Origin: Auxenochlorella pyrenoidosa
Taxonomy: Eukaryota; Chlorophyta; Trebouxiophyceae; Chlorellales; Chlorellaceae
DNA: 14,001 nt
Direction of reading: 5' to 3'
Assembly (NCBI GenBank): GCA_001430745.1
Contig: KQ481950.1
Location: 1,140,143 to 1,154,143 of the forward strand
The notes under the pieces are model-generated. The model was not told the DNA's origin. It did not search any database and saw only the letters and a list, made by a program, of their open reading frames with translations. The position numbers and the translations under genes are program-made. Shown piece by piece: positions 1 through 8,075 of this stretch; positions within the stretch are counted from its first letter, which is position 1, and the number at the start of each line of letters is the position of its first letter.

Positions 1-186
1 CCTGCGCCACACCACAGCCCCTTTTCTTTTCTTTCTTTGGGGGGTTACACAGGCTGCGCCACTACACGTGGCGGGGGGGTGCAGGCAATCAAGAATGAAA
101 GCATGCACACACCACAGCCCCTTGCTTTGCTTTGGGGGTTACACAGGCTGCGCCACTACACGTGGCGGGGGCCACACCACAGCCCC
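1..186. repeat. Minisatellite-like tandem repeat with internal hairpin
   Basis: Two full copies and one partial copy of a unit of about 95-100 bp are visible. The cacaccacagcccc block occurs at 8, 108 and 173. A 33-nt block runs perfectly at 45-77 and again at 139-171. Between these blocks lies a variable C/T-rich tract. Each full unit carries CGCCAC-TACAC-GTGGCG (57-73 and 151-167), a perfect 6-bp stem with a 5-nt loop that overlaps a CACGTGGC core. The array probably continues to the left of the window. No coding potential is seen. It lies about 100 bp upstream of the tRNA gene. Confidence 0.85.
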
Positions 187-216
187 AGGGGCCTTCAATT
201 TTTTTCGAATTGCAAG

Positions 217-224
217 TTTATATA
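217..224 (+). promoter_or_regulatory. TATA-like element upstream of tRNA-Pro
   Basis: TTTATATA lies about 58 bp before the tRNA in a locally AT-rich patch (196-235), and a CAA triplet lies at 263-265. Plant tRNA genes often have upstream TATA-like and CAA motifs. Here the spacing is longer than usual, so this is a weak call based on composition. Confidence 0.25.
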
Positions 225-281
225 CGCAATTACCGAGGATACTCGCAACCATCCGGCCGCTTCAACACGGCTTCCTAGACT

Positions 282-353
282 GGGAACTTGGTCTAGTGGT
301 ATGATTCTCGCTTAGGGTGCGAGAGGTCCGGGGTTCAATTCCCCGAGTTCCCC
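282..353 (+). tRNA. tRNA-Pro (anticodon AGG)
   Basis: A complete 72-nt cloverleaf without intron. The acceptor stem pairs GGGAACT (282-288) with AGTTCCC (346-352), and the discriminator base is C353. The anticodon stem CTCGC/GCGAG (307-311/319-323) encloses loop TTAGGGT with anticodon AGG at 314-316, so it reads proline CCU/CCC after A34-to-inosine editing. The T arm is CGGGG-TTCAATT-CCCCG (329-345). Internal A box (TGGTCTAGTGG) and B box (GGTTCAATTCC) promoters are intact. CCA is not encoded, as expected for a eukaryotic nuclear gene. Perfect stems argue for a functional gene and not a SINE head. Confidence 0.96.
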
Positions 354-357
354 TTTT
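354..357 (+). terminator. RNA polymerase III terminator of tRNA-Pro
   Basis: A TTTT run directly follows the discriminator base, the standard Pol III stop signal. Confidence 0.8.
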
Positions 358-402
358 CACTGGCGATGTTGCTTTTGTCACTGGCATCATTGCTTTTTTC
401 AC
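354..402. repeat. Short imperfect direct repeats after the tRNA
   Basis: TTTTCACTGGCGATGTTGC (354-372) is followed by TTTTGTCACTGGCATCATTGC (373-393) and then TTTTTTCAC (394-402). This gives two and a half imperfect copies of an approximately 20-nt unit, each beginning with a T run. A purine-rich A tract follows (about 408-425). Confidence 0.65.
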
Positions 403-1348
403 ATCTGTAAAAAAGGAAAAAACAGGAAGCCCTGCAGGACTGCAGCGTTTGACACCTGACGCACCGCTCGTCGGGCCTCGCCTGTGCTTACCGCCAGCCG
501 CCCTCGCCGCTGCCGCGCCCCCCCCCCCCCCCCCGGCCCGGGGGGGCAGCCAATCCAGAGATGAGACCGCCGCAGCTGCTCGTCTGAAGGCTGCCGCTGC
601 ACTGCATCGCCCAACGGAGGGAACGCGAGCGGCTTGATGCAGGGCAGGTTGCAGCTGCCCCTCCTACAAAGACTGTTCGGGCACCCGTCCCAACACCCCG
701 GCAGCTACAGCTGATGGCCCAGGCTAGGACGCTTCCGCATGGCTGCCACTGCTGGCACCACCATGCAACCCGCATCCGCACCATAGGGGAATTCTACAGC
801 CACTGACATGAGAGCGGACGATGAGAGAGATAGAGGGGCAAAGTGGATGAGCAGCTCATAACCAACCAAGCATGCTGACTGCCTGCGACTTGATGTCTGC
901 TTCTTCGCAACGCTTCAGCCCTAGCCTCCTTACCCAATTGGCTTGACTCACAAGCTCAACCCTCAATCACCAGCCTCACATGGAAGGGGACCCTGCGATA
1001 TTCATGCACACGAACACCAGCTGCATCAACATCGCCCTGGTGGGGAAGATGCGCCCTGCTGCGCTGCTGCCGCCCATAGCGGGAGTGCCTTGCATGGTCC
1101 TCCTCTGCGTGCAGCGTGCTACTCACAACAGATCACCCTTAATCTGTCAATCCAAACCGTCTGGGAAGCACGTTACCACCGCACCCCCGCAACACCGCTC
1201 CCGAGGAGACGCGCTCGCTCAAAACTCGCTTGCAATGCTGCATGGTGCGGCAGCCGCCGAAGGGCACACGGTTTGAAGTTGGGGCGATCGCAACTCCCCG
1301 CCTGAACGTGTGGCTCGAGCAGCTGCGCCTCCCGCTGGAGTCGCCGCC
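403..1348. other. Gene-free interval, probably including the 5' UTR and promoter of the lyase gene
   Basis: No convincing coding region was found on either strand. ORFs here are short, have arbitrary composition and show no recognisable domain. The stretch contains a run of 17 C (518-534) followed at once by GGCCCGGGGGGG. From about 780 to 960 the sequence is less GC-rich than elsewhere. The last few hundred bases presumably carry the promoter and leader of the gene starting at 1349. No TATA box is convincing. Confidence 0.6.
518..547. repeat. C17 homopolymer followed by GGCCCGGGGGGG
   Basis: Seventeen consecutive C (518-534) are followed by GG, CCC and seven G. The C and G runs can pair into a GC hairpin. 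Run length is likely to vary between reads and individuals. Confidence 0.8.
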
Positions 1349-3680
1349 ATGGCGGGCGTGGCCGTGCGCTGGCGCACACCGCTTCTGCGTGCAGTGCTCC
1401 TTGCCGCGCTGGTGTGCGCAGTGACTGGAGTTGCTGTATACTTCCTGGCTCGTGGCAGCCGCAGCACCGTCGCTGCCGATGGAGGGCCACCCTCGCCGCC
1501 GGGCAGCGAGGAGGCGCCGCCTGCTGGCAGCACCCCTCCTTTCTTCTGGGAGCTGCCAGCCGACCTGGCGGGCATTGTATCGCCTCAAACATGTGACTGG
1601 CAGCTGTCTTCAGATGCACTAGTGGCTTTGGGCCCCACCGCACGCCGCACCGCGGCCGCGGCGCAGCGCACACCCGACGGGCACGTGGTGCTGTGGCGCG
1701 GCAGGTTTGACCTGGAGACTGGCTGGTGCGGCTTTGCCACCCGCGTGGATGGCAACTACACGCGGCAGCCGCAGGTGTGTGGGTGCAGGGCGTGCGTGCG
1801 TTTGACCATGAATTTGCAATGACCGGACTTATGCCTGGTGCCTTTGCCCTCGCTCTGCGCCACAGCTGTTGGGCGCCTGCCAGTTGGCACTGCTGCGACA
1901 CCCACGCCCTGGTGCAGATCCGCTTCCTGCCAGACCCCACACCACCGCCGCCGCCCGCCCCGCCCCCTCCACGGCCCCCTCCATCTCCACCCCTGCCGGC
2001 GCCCCGCTTGCCTCCACCTCGCCAGCGCCCTGCTCCGCCGGATGCGCCCAGGGCGTCAATCTCGGTGCAGCGGGTGCAGCCGCGGAAGCTGCTGGCAACG
2101 GCAGCCCCCAGTGGGCCCGGCCGGATTGCCCCCGCTGCGCAGCCATCAGTGCGCGCAGCGCCGCGGCGCAGGCTGCAGGCGTCGCATGCTGGCACCAGGC
2201 CCGTGCTTCTGGTGACATACCCGGCAGGGGGCTACGCCTCGGAGAGCGGCATGAACCTGCGGGTGTTCCCTTTTGACGACGGCATGTGAGCCCCCCCGCA
2301 TGGCAGCCCTGCTGGGCGCGCGGTGCAGTGGCAGCCTGCTGGGTCGGGGGCGCGTTGCATTCAGCCACGCACCCACACACTTCCACACCAATCTGTGCCC
2401 TTTGCTGCAGCATCGGCGCCTCTGCCACGCTGTCTTATGAAGTGTACATCCCTCCCGAGTTTGATTTCCGAGAGGGCGGCAAGCTGCCAGGGCTGCGCCA
2501 GGGGGCCGCCTGCAGCGGGGGTCGCTACCAGGTGGGCAGGCAGCAGGGGCGAGGGAGAGGGTCGCCCGGTCTGTCGTGCTGTCGATGGCGCTGCGGCCCT
2601 GCAGTTTTTTTGTCTGCTGCACCCTGCTGCCCTGCCCCTCCTCGCGCCTTGCTGCCCTGCCGCCGCGCTGGCGCCCCACCAGCACGGGCATCCTGCACCC
2701 CATCATGCCGTAGTGCCTGCTCCCCTCCTCTGGTGCAGGACGACTGCTTCAGCTTCCGCCTCATGTGGGCGACCGGGGGCGCGGTGCAGGGCTACGTGTA
2801 CGCGCTGCCTGAGCGGCAGGACCCCGCATTCTGGGAGCTGCCAGACACTCGGCGCGACGGTGAGGGGTGCCAGCCGCGCACTGGCGCCCACGGGCTGCTC
2901 TCGCTTGCGCGTTCGCCGGCCCGGCGCGGCGCAACTGTGCTGCAACTCGCATGCCCGCACAGCCGCGCAGCCAAGCCGCCGCGCGCTGCGCACGCTGCTC
3001 AGGAAAGCCCGGCCCTGCTGCCTGCTGCCGCCCTGCAGGCAGCACCGGCATTGTGGTTGGGCGCGGTGCCAACGGCGTGCGCCTCCTGCGCGGCTCCTGG
3101 AACGCTGTGTCGCTTCGCCTGGAGCTAAATGACCCTGGGCAGGCCAACGGCCTGCTGGAGTTTGCAGGTGGGGCAAACAGGTGGCAGCGGAGGTAAACAG
3201 GGGGCGTGTGCTAGCCCTGCAAGAGTGCGGCGGCACTCGCGGCGTTGCCAGCATGCACGCCGTGGGTGGGGGGTTGTGTGCTTGTCCAACTCTGGCTGCG
3301 CCTCGCAGCCCTCGTGGCAACGACCCTGACTGTCCTCACCGCCTGCAGTGAACAACGTCACAGCTGTGTCCTTTCGTCAAATGTACTGGCGCGGCGACGC
3401 CGCCCAGCTGATAGAGCACGTGTTCATGCAGACTTTCTTCGGCGGCAACAGCCTGCGGTGGGTCTTGCCAGCAGCAGAGCTGGGAAGCTTGCTGCCGGAG
3501 GCTGCCGGCTGCACTGCTTGCCAGGGATCACGCTGGGCAGCCATGCCAACCCAGCTGCCGGGCAGGAGACGCATTCCTGGTGGCGCATCCCAACGTCAGC
3601 ATGTCCCCCACCCCCCCTGCAGGTGGGCCCCCGAGGCCCCCCAGAGGTCGCTGTTCCGGAGATTCATGCTGACCACCTGA
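1349..3680 (+). CDS. Membrane-anchored polysaccharide lyase family 14 (PL14)-like protein
   Basis: Seven exons: 1349-1774, 1918-2285, 2411-2531, 2739-2859, 3039-3167, 3349-3457, 3623-3680; 443 aa. The start is the ATG in gccgccATGG, an optimal context; the frame is open further upstream but has no earlier ATG. Residues about 11-36 form a basic-flanked hydrophobic signal-anchor, suggesting a type II membrane protein. Residues 60-142 are an unidentified module with two Cys and an NYT glycosylation site. A proline-rich linker spans about 149-190. Residues about 240-443 match PL14: GGKLPGL (K289), FSFRLMW (S310, R312), YVY (Y324, Y326) and the C-terminal FFGG...WAP block. PL14 enzymes cleave glucuronate/alginate-type polyanions by beta-elimination; the best-known member is chlorovirus vAL-1, which digests Chlorella walls. 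A wall-modifying role at the surface or in the Golgi is inferred. The exon 1/2 junction is the least certain: 1917 is the only phase-matching acceptor I found. The gene converges on the PAN gene. Confidence 0.86.
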
Positions 3681-3864
3681 ATGTCGCGAGCACCGGCAAA
3701 GAAAGAGATGTGTTTTCGGGCGCCAATGATAGCCACAATGTGTTCTGGCCGCCGATTTCCTGCGATTTATCCCCAACCTGTATTCGCACGCCTCATTTCT
3801 TTTTCAGCCATTCCTTTTGCGTATTCCTGCCTCTACCCGCCCTCATATCCTCCGCCATGAAATG

Positions 3865-3875
3865 TTACAAATAAA
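3865..3875. promoter_or_regulatory. Back-to-back candidate poly(A) signals for the two convergent genes
   Basis: TTACA at 3865-3869 reads TGTAA on the minus strand, the usual green-algal polyadenylation signal, 53 nt beyond the stop of the PAN gene. AATAAA at 3870-3875 on the plus strand adjoins it, about 190 nt beyond the lyase stop. The minus-strand assignment is fairly strong by motif and distance. The plus-strand one is tentative because green algae favour TGTAA. Confidence 0.5.
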
Positions 3876-3921
3876 ACAATGTGTAGTGCAGCAACCGTGT
3901 GGCCTGGCCTGCTGTGCCTGC

Positions 3922-5774
3922 TCAGGTTGGCGGGATGACGCCCGCCACCCACGCCACCATCTCTGCAGCGGGGGCACCGACATCCAGGTGAACCAGGTGC
4001 CACAGAGGAGGCCTCAGCAAGCTGCTGCAAAGACTCGCATGAGCACATACGCACAGCGTCCAGCAGAGAACCCACTGTCCAGAGCAAGCAGCCAGCGGCC
4101 AGCCGCGGGGGCAGGGCGGGGAGGGGCCGGGGGCGTGCGGAGCCGGGAAGGGGGGCGGGCGCCCCCACCTGGCGCCGTGGTGTGCACCGCCCGGAAGTCT
4201 GGCGGGTAGGCGCCCCGCCGGTTGACCGCCAGGTTGCTCTTTGACCGGTCGGTGTTGCCGTCCCACCCCTCCTGGTACTTTAGCCAGCACTCCCCGGTCG
4301 TGTGGTTCCCTGCATGCCACGCCGAGCGGCGGCGCCGGGGGCGAGGTGAGGCGGGCCCCAGCCGACGGTGCAGTGTGCACGCTGGGGGACGCAGCAAGCT
4401 GTACGGCGCTGCAAGCTGAGCTAGGGCTGGCCAGGGCGGTACGCCACAAGCGGCCAGCCCCATCCCTGCATTTCAACATGCTGGCAGCTCGGCAGCCCGG
4501 CAGCAGCTGGCTCACAGATGTCTGGCGACCAGCACTCCCCGGTTGGGCTGGGGCAGTACACCCAGACGTTGCAGCGCGAGCCGTCTGCCTGCTTCTTGGA
4601 CAGCTGGCGTACGGTGCGACAATTGGGAAGCAGAGGTGATTGTTGATAGGGGAAACGCACGCCCAATTTCTGTTGTGCGCACACCTGCCTGCGCTTCTTG
4701 AATGCACGCGCTGCAGCACAAGCTCTGCTGACACCTCAAGTAGCGAGTGGCTGAGTAAGCAGGGTGCTACCACCGCTGGGTGGTGCGGCCGTGGCAGGAG
4801 CCCACCCTGTCGAGCGCCGGCCGCCCTGCCTCACCTCCTTGCACGCCTGGCAGCACTGCGCCGCCGAGGCGAGCTTGTGGGTGAGGCCCCACCTCAGGGC
4901 GGGGCCGTCGTAATCCGCATGCTCCTGCACAGGTGGATTACGACAACATGACGCACACTCGAAAATGCCAGGCCAACAGGCCAGGGAGCCTGGCTCCTGC
5001 TAGCAGTGGGGAGCTGCTTGGCTATACACCTGCCTGGCCCAGTCCTGGCAGCTGTCTCGCACCGCCCACACTGCGCTGAGTCAAGCATTCCTGCACCGAC
5101 ATCCCTTGTTTCACCACCTTCCCGTCAGCGCACAGCAGCGGTGTGCCATCCCTGTCTGCCCCGCTGATCTGCACAGGACAGCGGCGAGGCCCACCTCCAT
5201 GTAGCAGTCCTCAGGCACCGGCTCGTTCAGCAGCTCGTGCTTCTCCAATGGCTTGCCATCCTCGCCGCCTGTTGTGTAAAACACGCCAGTGCGGTGGTCG
5301 GCGCTGCCGCCGTCGCCTGCCGGCTTCTCCTGCTGCTCTTGCTGCGACGCTTCCTGCTCGGCAGGTCCTGTTTCCAGGGGCTCCGTTGAAATTGATGCTT
5401 GCTGGCTAACGACCGATGCCTTTGAGCTTCCAGAAGTAGACGACTGAGGGCAGGAGCAGGGAGGGCATGAGTGAAATGGCAGGACCGTCAGGGTGGCAGC
5501 GGGAGGGGGCTGTCAAGCACTCGACACAGCACGTGGCACATGATCGGAAGTATCATTGATCGTGGATCACGCACCACGACGGCATAGAAGCAGCGCAGCC
5601 TGCCAAAAAGGCAAAAAGAGCCAGCCTCACTTGCGAGCTCTGCGGCCGTCCCTTCTGCGGAGTCATTGTGGCTAAGAGCAACATGAGAGCAGCAAGGGCG
5701 GCACCCCACAGCAGCCGGTGCCGTCGCCGCGCCTTTGAGGCGGCCAGCTGAGCGCGGCTTGTGACTCTGGCCAT
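3922..5774 (-). CDS. Type II membrane protein with PAN/apple-like cysteine-rich domain
   Basis: Six exons on the minus strand: 5774-5631, 5443-5195, 4924-4835, 4603-4516, 4309-4169, 3962-3922; 250 aa, all phases compatible. The first in-frame ATG is at 5774. Residues 1-20 are basic (RRRHR). Residues 21-37 are a hydrophobic anchor. Residues 40-110 are a Ser/Gln/Glu-rich stalk. Residues about 110-215 form the PAN/apple-type domain with eight Cys (128, 155, 156, 159, 172, 178, 185, 198). Characteristic blocks are DYDG, QCCQACKE, CNVWVYCP, GECWSPD and GECWLKYQ; N192 lies in an NHT sequon. Apple domains bind proteins or carbohydrates and are not enzymes, so an extracellular or luminal binding role is inferred. 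The stalk gives no functional hint. Exon 3 has a tandem CAGGAG acceptor that can add or drop one Glu. It lies tail-to-tail with the lyase gene and its promoter lies in the 266 bp below the Nudix gene stop. The exon 4 acceptor (4604) has a weak pyrimidine tract. Confidence 0.82.
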
Positions 5775-6040
5775 CCGAGGGTTGGCCAGCGAGCTGCAGG
5801 TCAGCGAGAAGCAAATACCATGCAACCAAGAACAGCAAAGTGGGCAGGGCCTAGAGCTAGCAGCAGCACAGCGCAGCGGCGCGCACCTCGTGTTGCCTTA
5901 GCTGCGGTGGTCCTGTACGTTGTTGTGAGGAGCTATCCTCTCCTTCGTGTTCCGGGTCAGTTACCTGTGATCATTATCATTGAAAAACAGAAGTCGCGGT
6001 TCCATTCATTGCATGGGGCCAGGCATTGTGCGCATGGGCG
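5775..6040. other. Intergenic region between two minus-strand genes
   Basis: This 266-bp stretch must hold the 3' UTR of the Nudix-like gene and the promoter and leader of the PAN gene. It is less GC-rich around 5960-6010. I found neither a TGTAA signal for the upstream gene nor a clear TATA box. Confidence 0.5.
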
Positions 6041-7628
6041 CTACCGCCACACCCAGCAGTGCTGCAGCGTGCCGTCTGACCGCTCCTCTTCGGTGCAAAA
6101 GTCCTCCTCGGGCAGCCCGCTCAGCACGCGCGCGCTCACGCGCTTGCACACATACTGCAACCAGGTGTGTGGGAGGGCGTCGAGTCAGTGCTGTATGGCC
6201 ACGGACCAAACAAGCATGCCAGGCTCGCAGGCGTGTGCACATCGGGACAGCATGCATGCCGGTGGGATTGACACCGGCCCGCACAGGCTGCGAACACTGT
6301 GTGGCAGGCGGAGGTGCGTGGGCTGCACACACCTTGGACAGCAGGCCCGGGTACGACTGGCTTTCCTTGGTCTCCACGCTCTCCTCCAGGCTCGCCTCAT
6401 CCACCTCCACCTGCAGGGGCCCAGCAGGGGGAGCACAGCGCACAGCAGGCGGGCTTGGCAAGAGGCGGCATGCCCGCTGCAGATTGAGCACTGCCTGTTG
6501 GCCACGGCTGCAGCCAGAAAGGCAGGCGAGGTGCCCAAAGCAGGCGGGGCAGCCAATGTGCTGCCTGCGGTGGCGCCCAGGCAGGGGCTGCCTGCGCACA
6601 GCCCCGCTTGGCGGGCCCTGCTTGCCTGCGGCTCCTTGGGCAGCACCGGGCCCAGCTCCTCCAGGACGCCCCGCACCGCCGCCTCCTGCCACGCCTCCCC
6701 GGGCAGCAGCTTCTCGCTGAGCGGCAGGCCGCGCCGCCGCCGCGCGCCGTTGGGGAGCACCTGCCGAGGGGGGCAGCGGGGGTGGGGGCAGGGGGCTGCC
6801 TCGCTTTTGGGGGCCAGCAGCGCAGGAAGCAGGGGCCGGCGGGCAGGGCAGGCACGCCATTTCACGGGGTGTGCCCGGCCGGACCCATGCCCTCTTTTTG
6901 CAGTGTTCAGAGACGGGTGGCATTGACCCATGGCAGTATGACCCACCTGTTCTTCCTCGTACAGAGTCTGCCCCCTGCTGTTCTTGAGCAGCACGTTGAG
7001 CACCGTCACCTGCGATGCATAGGAGCGCGCCGACTGCACCTTGAGGGGCTCTGGCTGCCTGGCAGGCGGTTGGCAGACCCCTGCTGGCCTGCCCTGCAGG
7101 CCGACATTGGGGTGGCCTTGGCAGGCAGGCACAGTGGTCATGGCAGGGAGGACTACGCTGGCTGCTGCTGTGTCAGCACAGCGAATGCACGGCGGGCGCT
7201 AGGCGTGGCGCAGCACACCTCCCGCAGCGGCCGGCCCCCATCCATGAACAGCTGAGTCTCGCCCGCTTCCACCTCCTCCCTGCGGGGGCATGGGATGCCA
7301 TGCCGTGGGTGCGCACAATCCCACGGGATCTCCACCGCCCAGTGCCATGCACAATCTACCTTGCTGAGCTCTCTGGCGCCAGTCTGACCATGACACAACC
7401 GCCAAGCGCAGCTACGCATTTGAACGCTGGCAGCACCCTTGCTTGCCGACCCTCGCTCCTCCAGCTGAGCACACCTCACCACAGCTGCGCCACCGACTTG
7501 GCGCTGCCCTGGCCATAGCTGCCGATGGGTATTCCGCTCCCGGCGAGCCACTGTGCCAGGTCATCTGTGCTGGTGCCCGCAAAGGCTTGCCGCTCGCTGC
7601 TGCCGGCTGCCGCTTGTGCTGAGGCCAT
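6041..7628 (-). CDS. Small Nudix-like protein
   Basis: Six exons on the minus strand: 7628-7480, 7279-7219, 7039-6947, 6760-6626, 6410-6333, 6154-6041; 209 aa. ATG 7628 is in a strong context (A at -3, G at +4), but an in-frame ATG at 7679 would add 17 residues resembling a mitochondrial presequence. The core is LPLSEKLLPGEAW-QEAAVRGVLEELG (residues 113-138), matching the E-x7-R...EE-x-G half of the Nudix box with E123, R131, E135 and E136. The first Gly of the box is Glu and the Glu after Arg is Gly. Downstream ESQSYPGLLSK and EEDFCTEEE are acidic/aromatic blocks typical of a compact fold closing at WVWR-stop. Nudix proteins hydrolyse nucleoside diphosphate derivatives; substrate is unknown and activity uncertain. 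Intron 6625-6411 begins with GC. The exon 3 acceptor could also be 7034 (two residues shorter). It shares a divergent promoter with the exonuclease gene. Confidence 0.75.
6411..6625 (-). other. GC-AG intron in the Nudix-like gene
   Basis: The donor reads CAG|GCAAGC and the acceptor CCTGCAG|GTGG. Reading phase is 0 on both sides and the encoded product joins two conserved blocks, GPVLPKEPQ and VEVDEASLEE. No good GT donor lies nearby in a compatible position. GC donors with the AG|GCAAG consensus are the known minor class of U2 introns. All other introns in this window are GT-AG. Confidence 0.7.
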
Positions 7629-7679
7629 GATCTGGATATGGATTTTTCGACTGTACGCCCGCAGGGGCCTCAAAAGCAT

Positions 7680-8075
7680 GCAGTGCAGGCGCGGTGCAAG
7701 GGCACGGGCTGCATGGGATGACCAGGATGCAGGGGCGGGAGCAGCGTCGGGGCAGGCAAACGGGCGGGCTGCAGGCGGCAGGTTTGGCTGGGACACCCGG
7801 TGTGCACTATGATCTATCATGGCTCGGTTGATCTACACCGACATGCTCTCCCCACACCTTTGCCGGCGCCAGAACGGAAGAGGATCGGTCTTGAAGGGCA
7901 GCAGGCAGCCATAAGCGCTGCGCCGGGCCGCCCGATCAGCGTCCTAAATTGCCGTTCGCAGGTGATCAAGCGCAAGAGCGCCTGGTGCGAATGTTGGTTT
8001 ACTGCTGAGTTGGCCCATGGTTCTTCCGTCTCGGCAGTATGCATTTGCCAGGCATTTGATTCATGCTGCAAAACC
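7680..8075. promoter_or_regulatory. Divergent promoter region of Nudix-like and exonuclease genes
   Basis: About 400-450 bp separates the starts of two genes facing away from each other. The frame of the minus-strand gene stays open to an ATG at 7820, and the plus-strand frame stays open back to an ATG at 7809. Neither extension shows domain-like sequence, so I treat them as leader. There is no clear TATA box; a bidirectional promoter is inferred from the geometry alone. Confidence 0.45.

Noticed and set aside
1..186. CRISPR-like array
   Set aside because: Units are long and nearly identical, with no repeat/spacer alternation, and the genome is eukaryotic.
282..425. tRNA-derived SINE (tRNA head plus A-rich tail)
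   Set aside because: All tRNA stems are perfectly paired and a TTTT terminator follows immediately, which fits a functional gene. The A tract is short and no target-site duplication was seen.
488..784. Minus-strand ORF in the gene-free region
   Set aside because: It contains the translated C17 run as poly-Gly, no domain, no splice pattern and no conserved motif.
1310..1348. Longer lyase start at 1310
   Set aside because: Position 1310 is GTG, not ATG. The ATG at 1349 has an optimal context.
1173..2195. 340-residue minus-strand ORF opposite the lyase gene
   Set aside because: Composition is Arg/Gly/Ala-rich and repetitive. It is the shadow of the proline-rich exon and high GC, while the plus strand has a phase-consistent PL14 gene.
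1349..3680. Recent chlorovirus insertion carrying a viral lyase gene
   Set aside because: Six introns with host-style splice sites, host GC content and an added anchor and linker point to a resident nuclear gene. No other viral gene is adjacent.
5820..6926. 368-residue plus-strand ORF
   Set aside because: It runs antisense across exons and introns of the Nudix-like gene, has no domain-like segment, and its composition is what GC-rich antisense gives.
7809..8075. N-terminal extension of the exonuclease to the ATG at 7809
   Set aside because: The extra 89 residues have no domain-like character and would occupy the divergent promoter. ATG 8076 has a good context and starts a plausible transit peptide.
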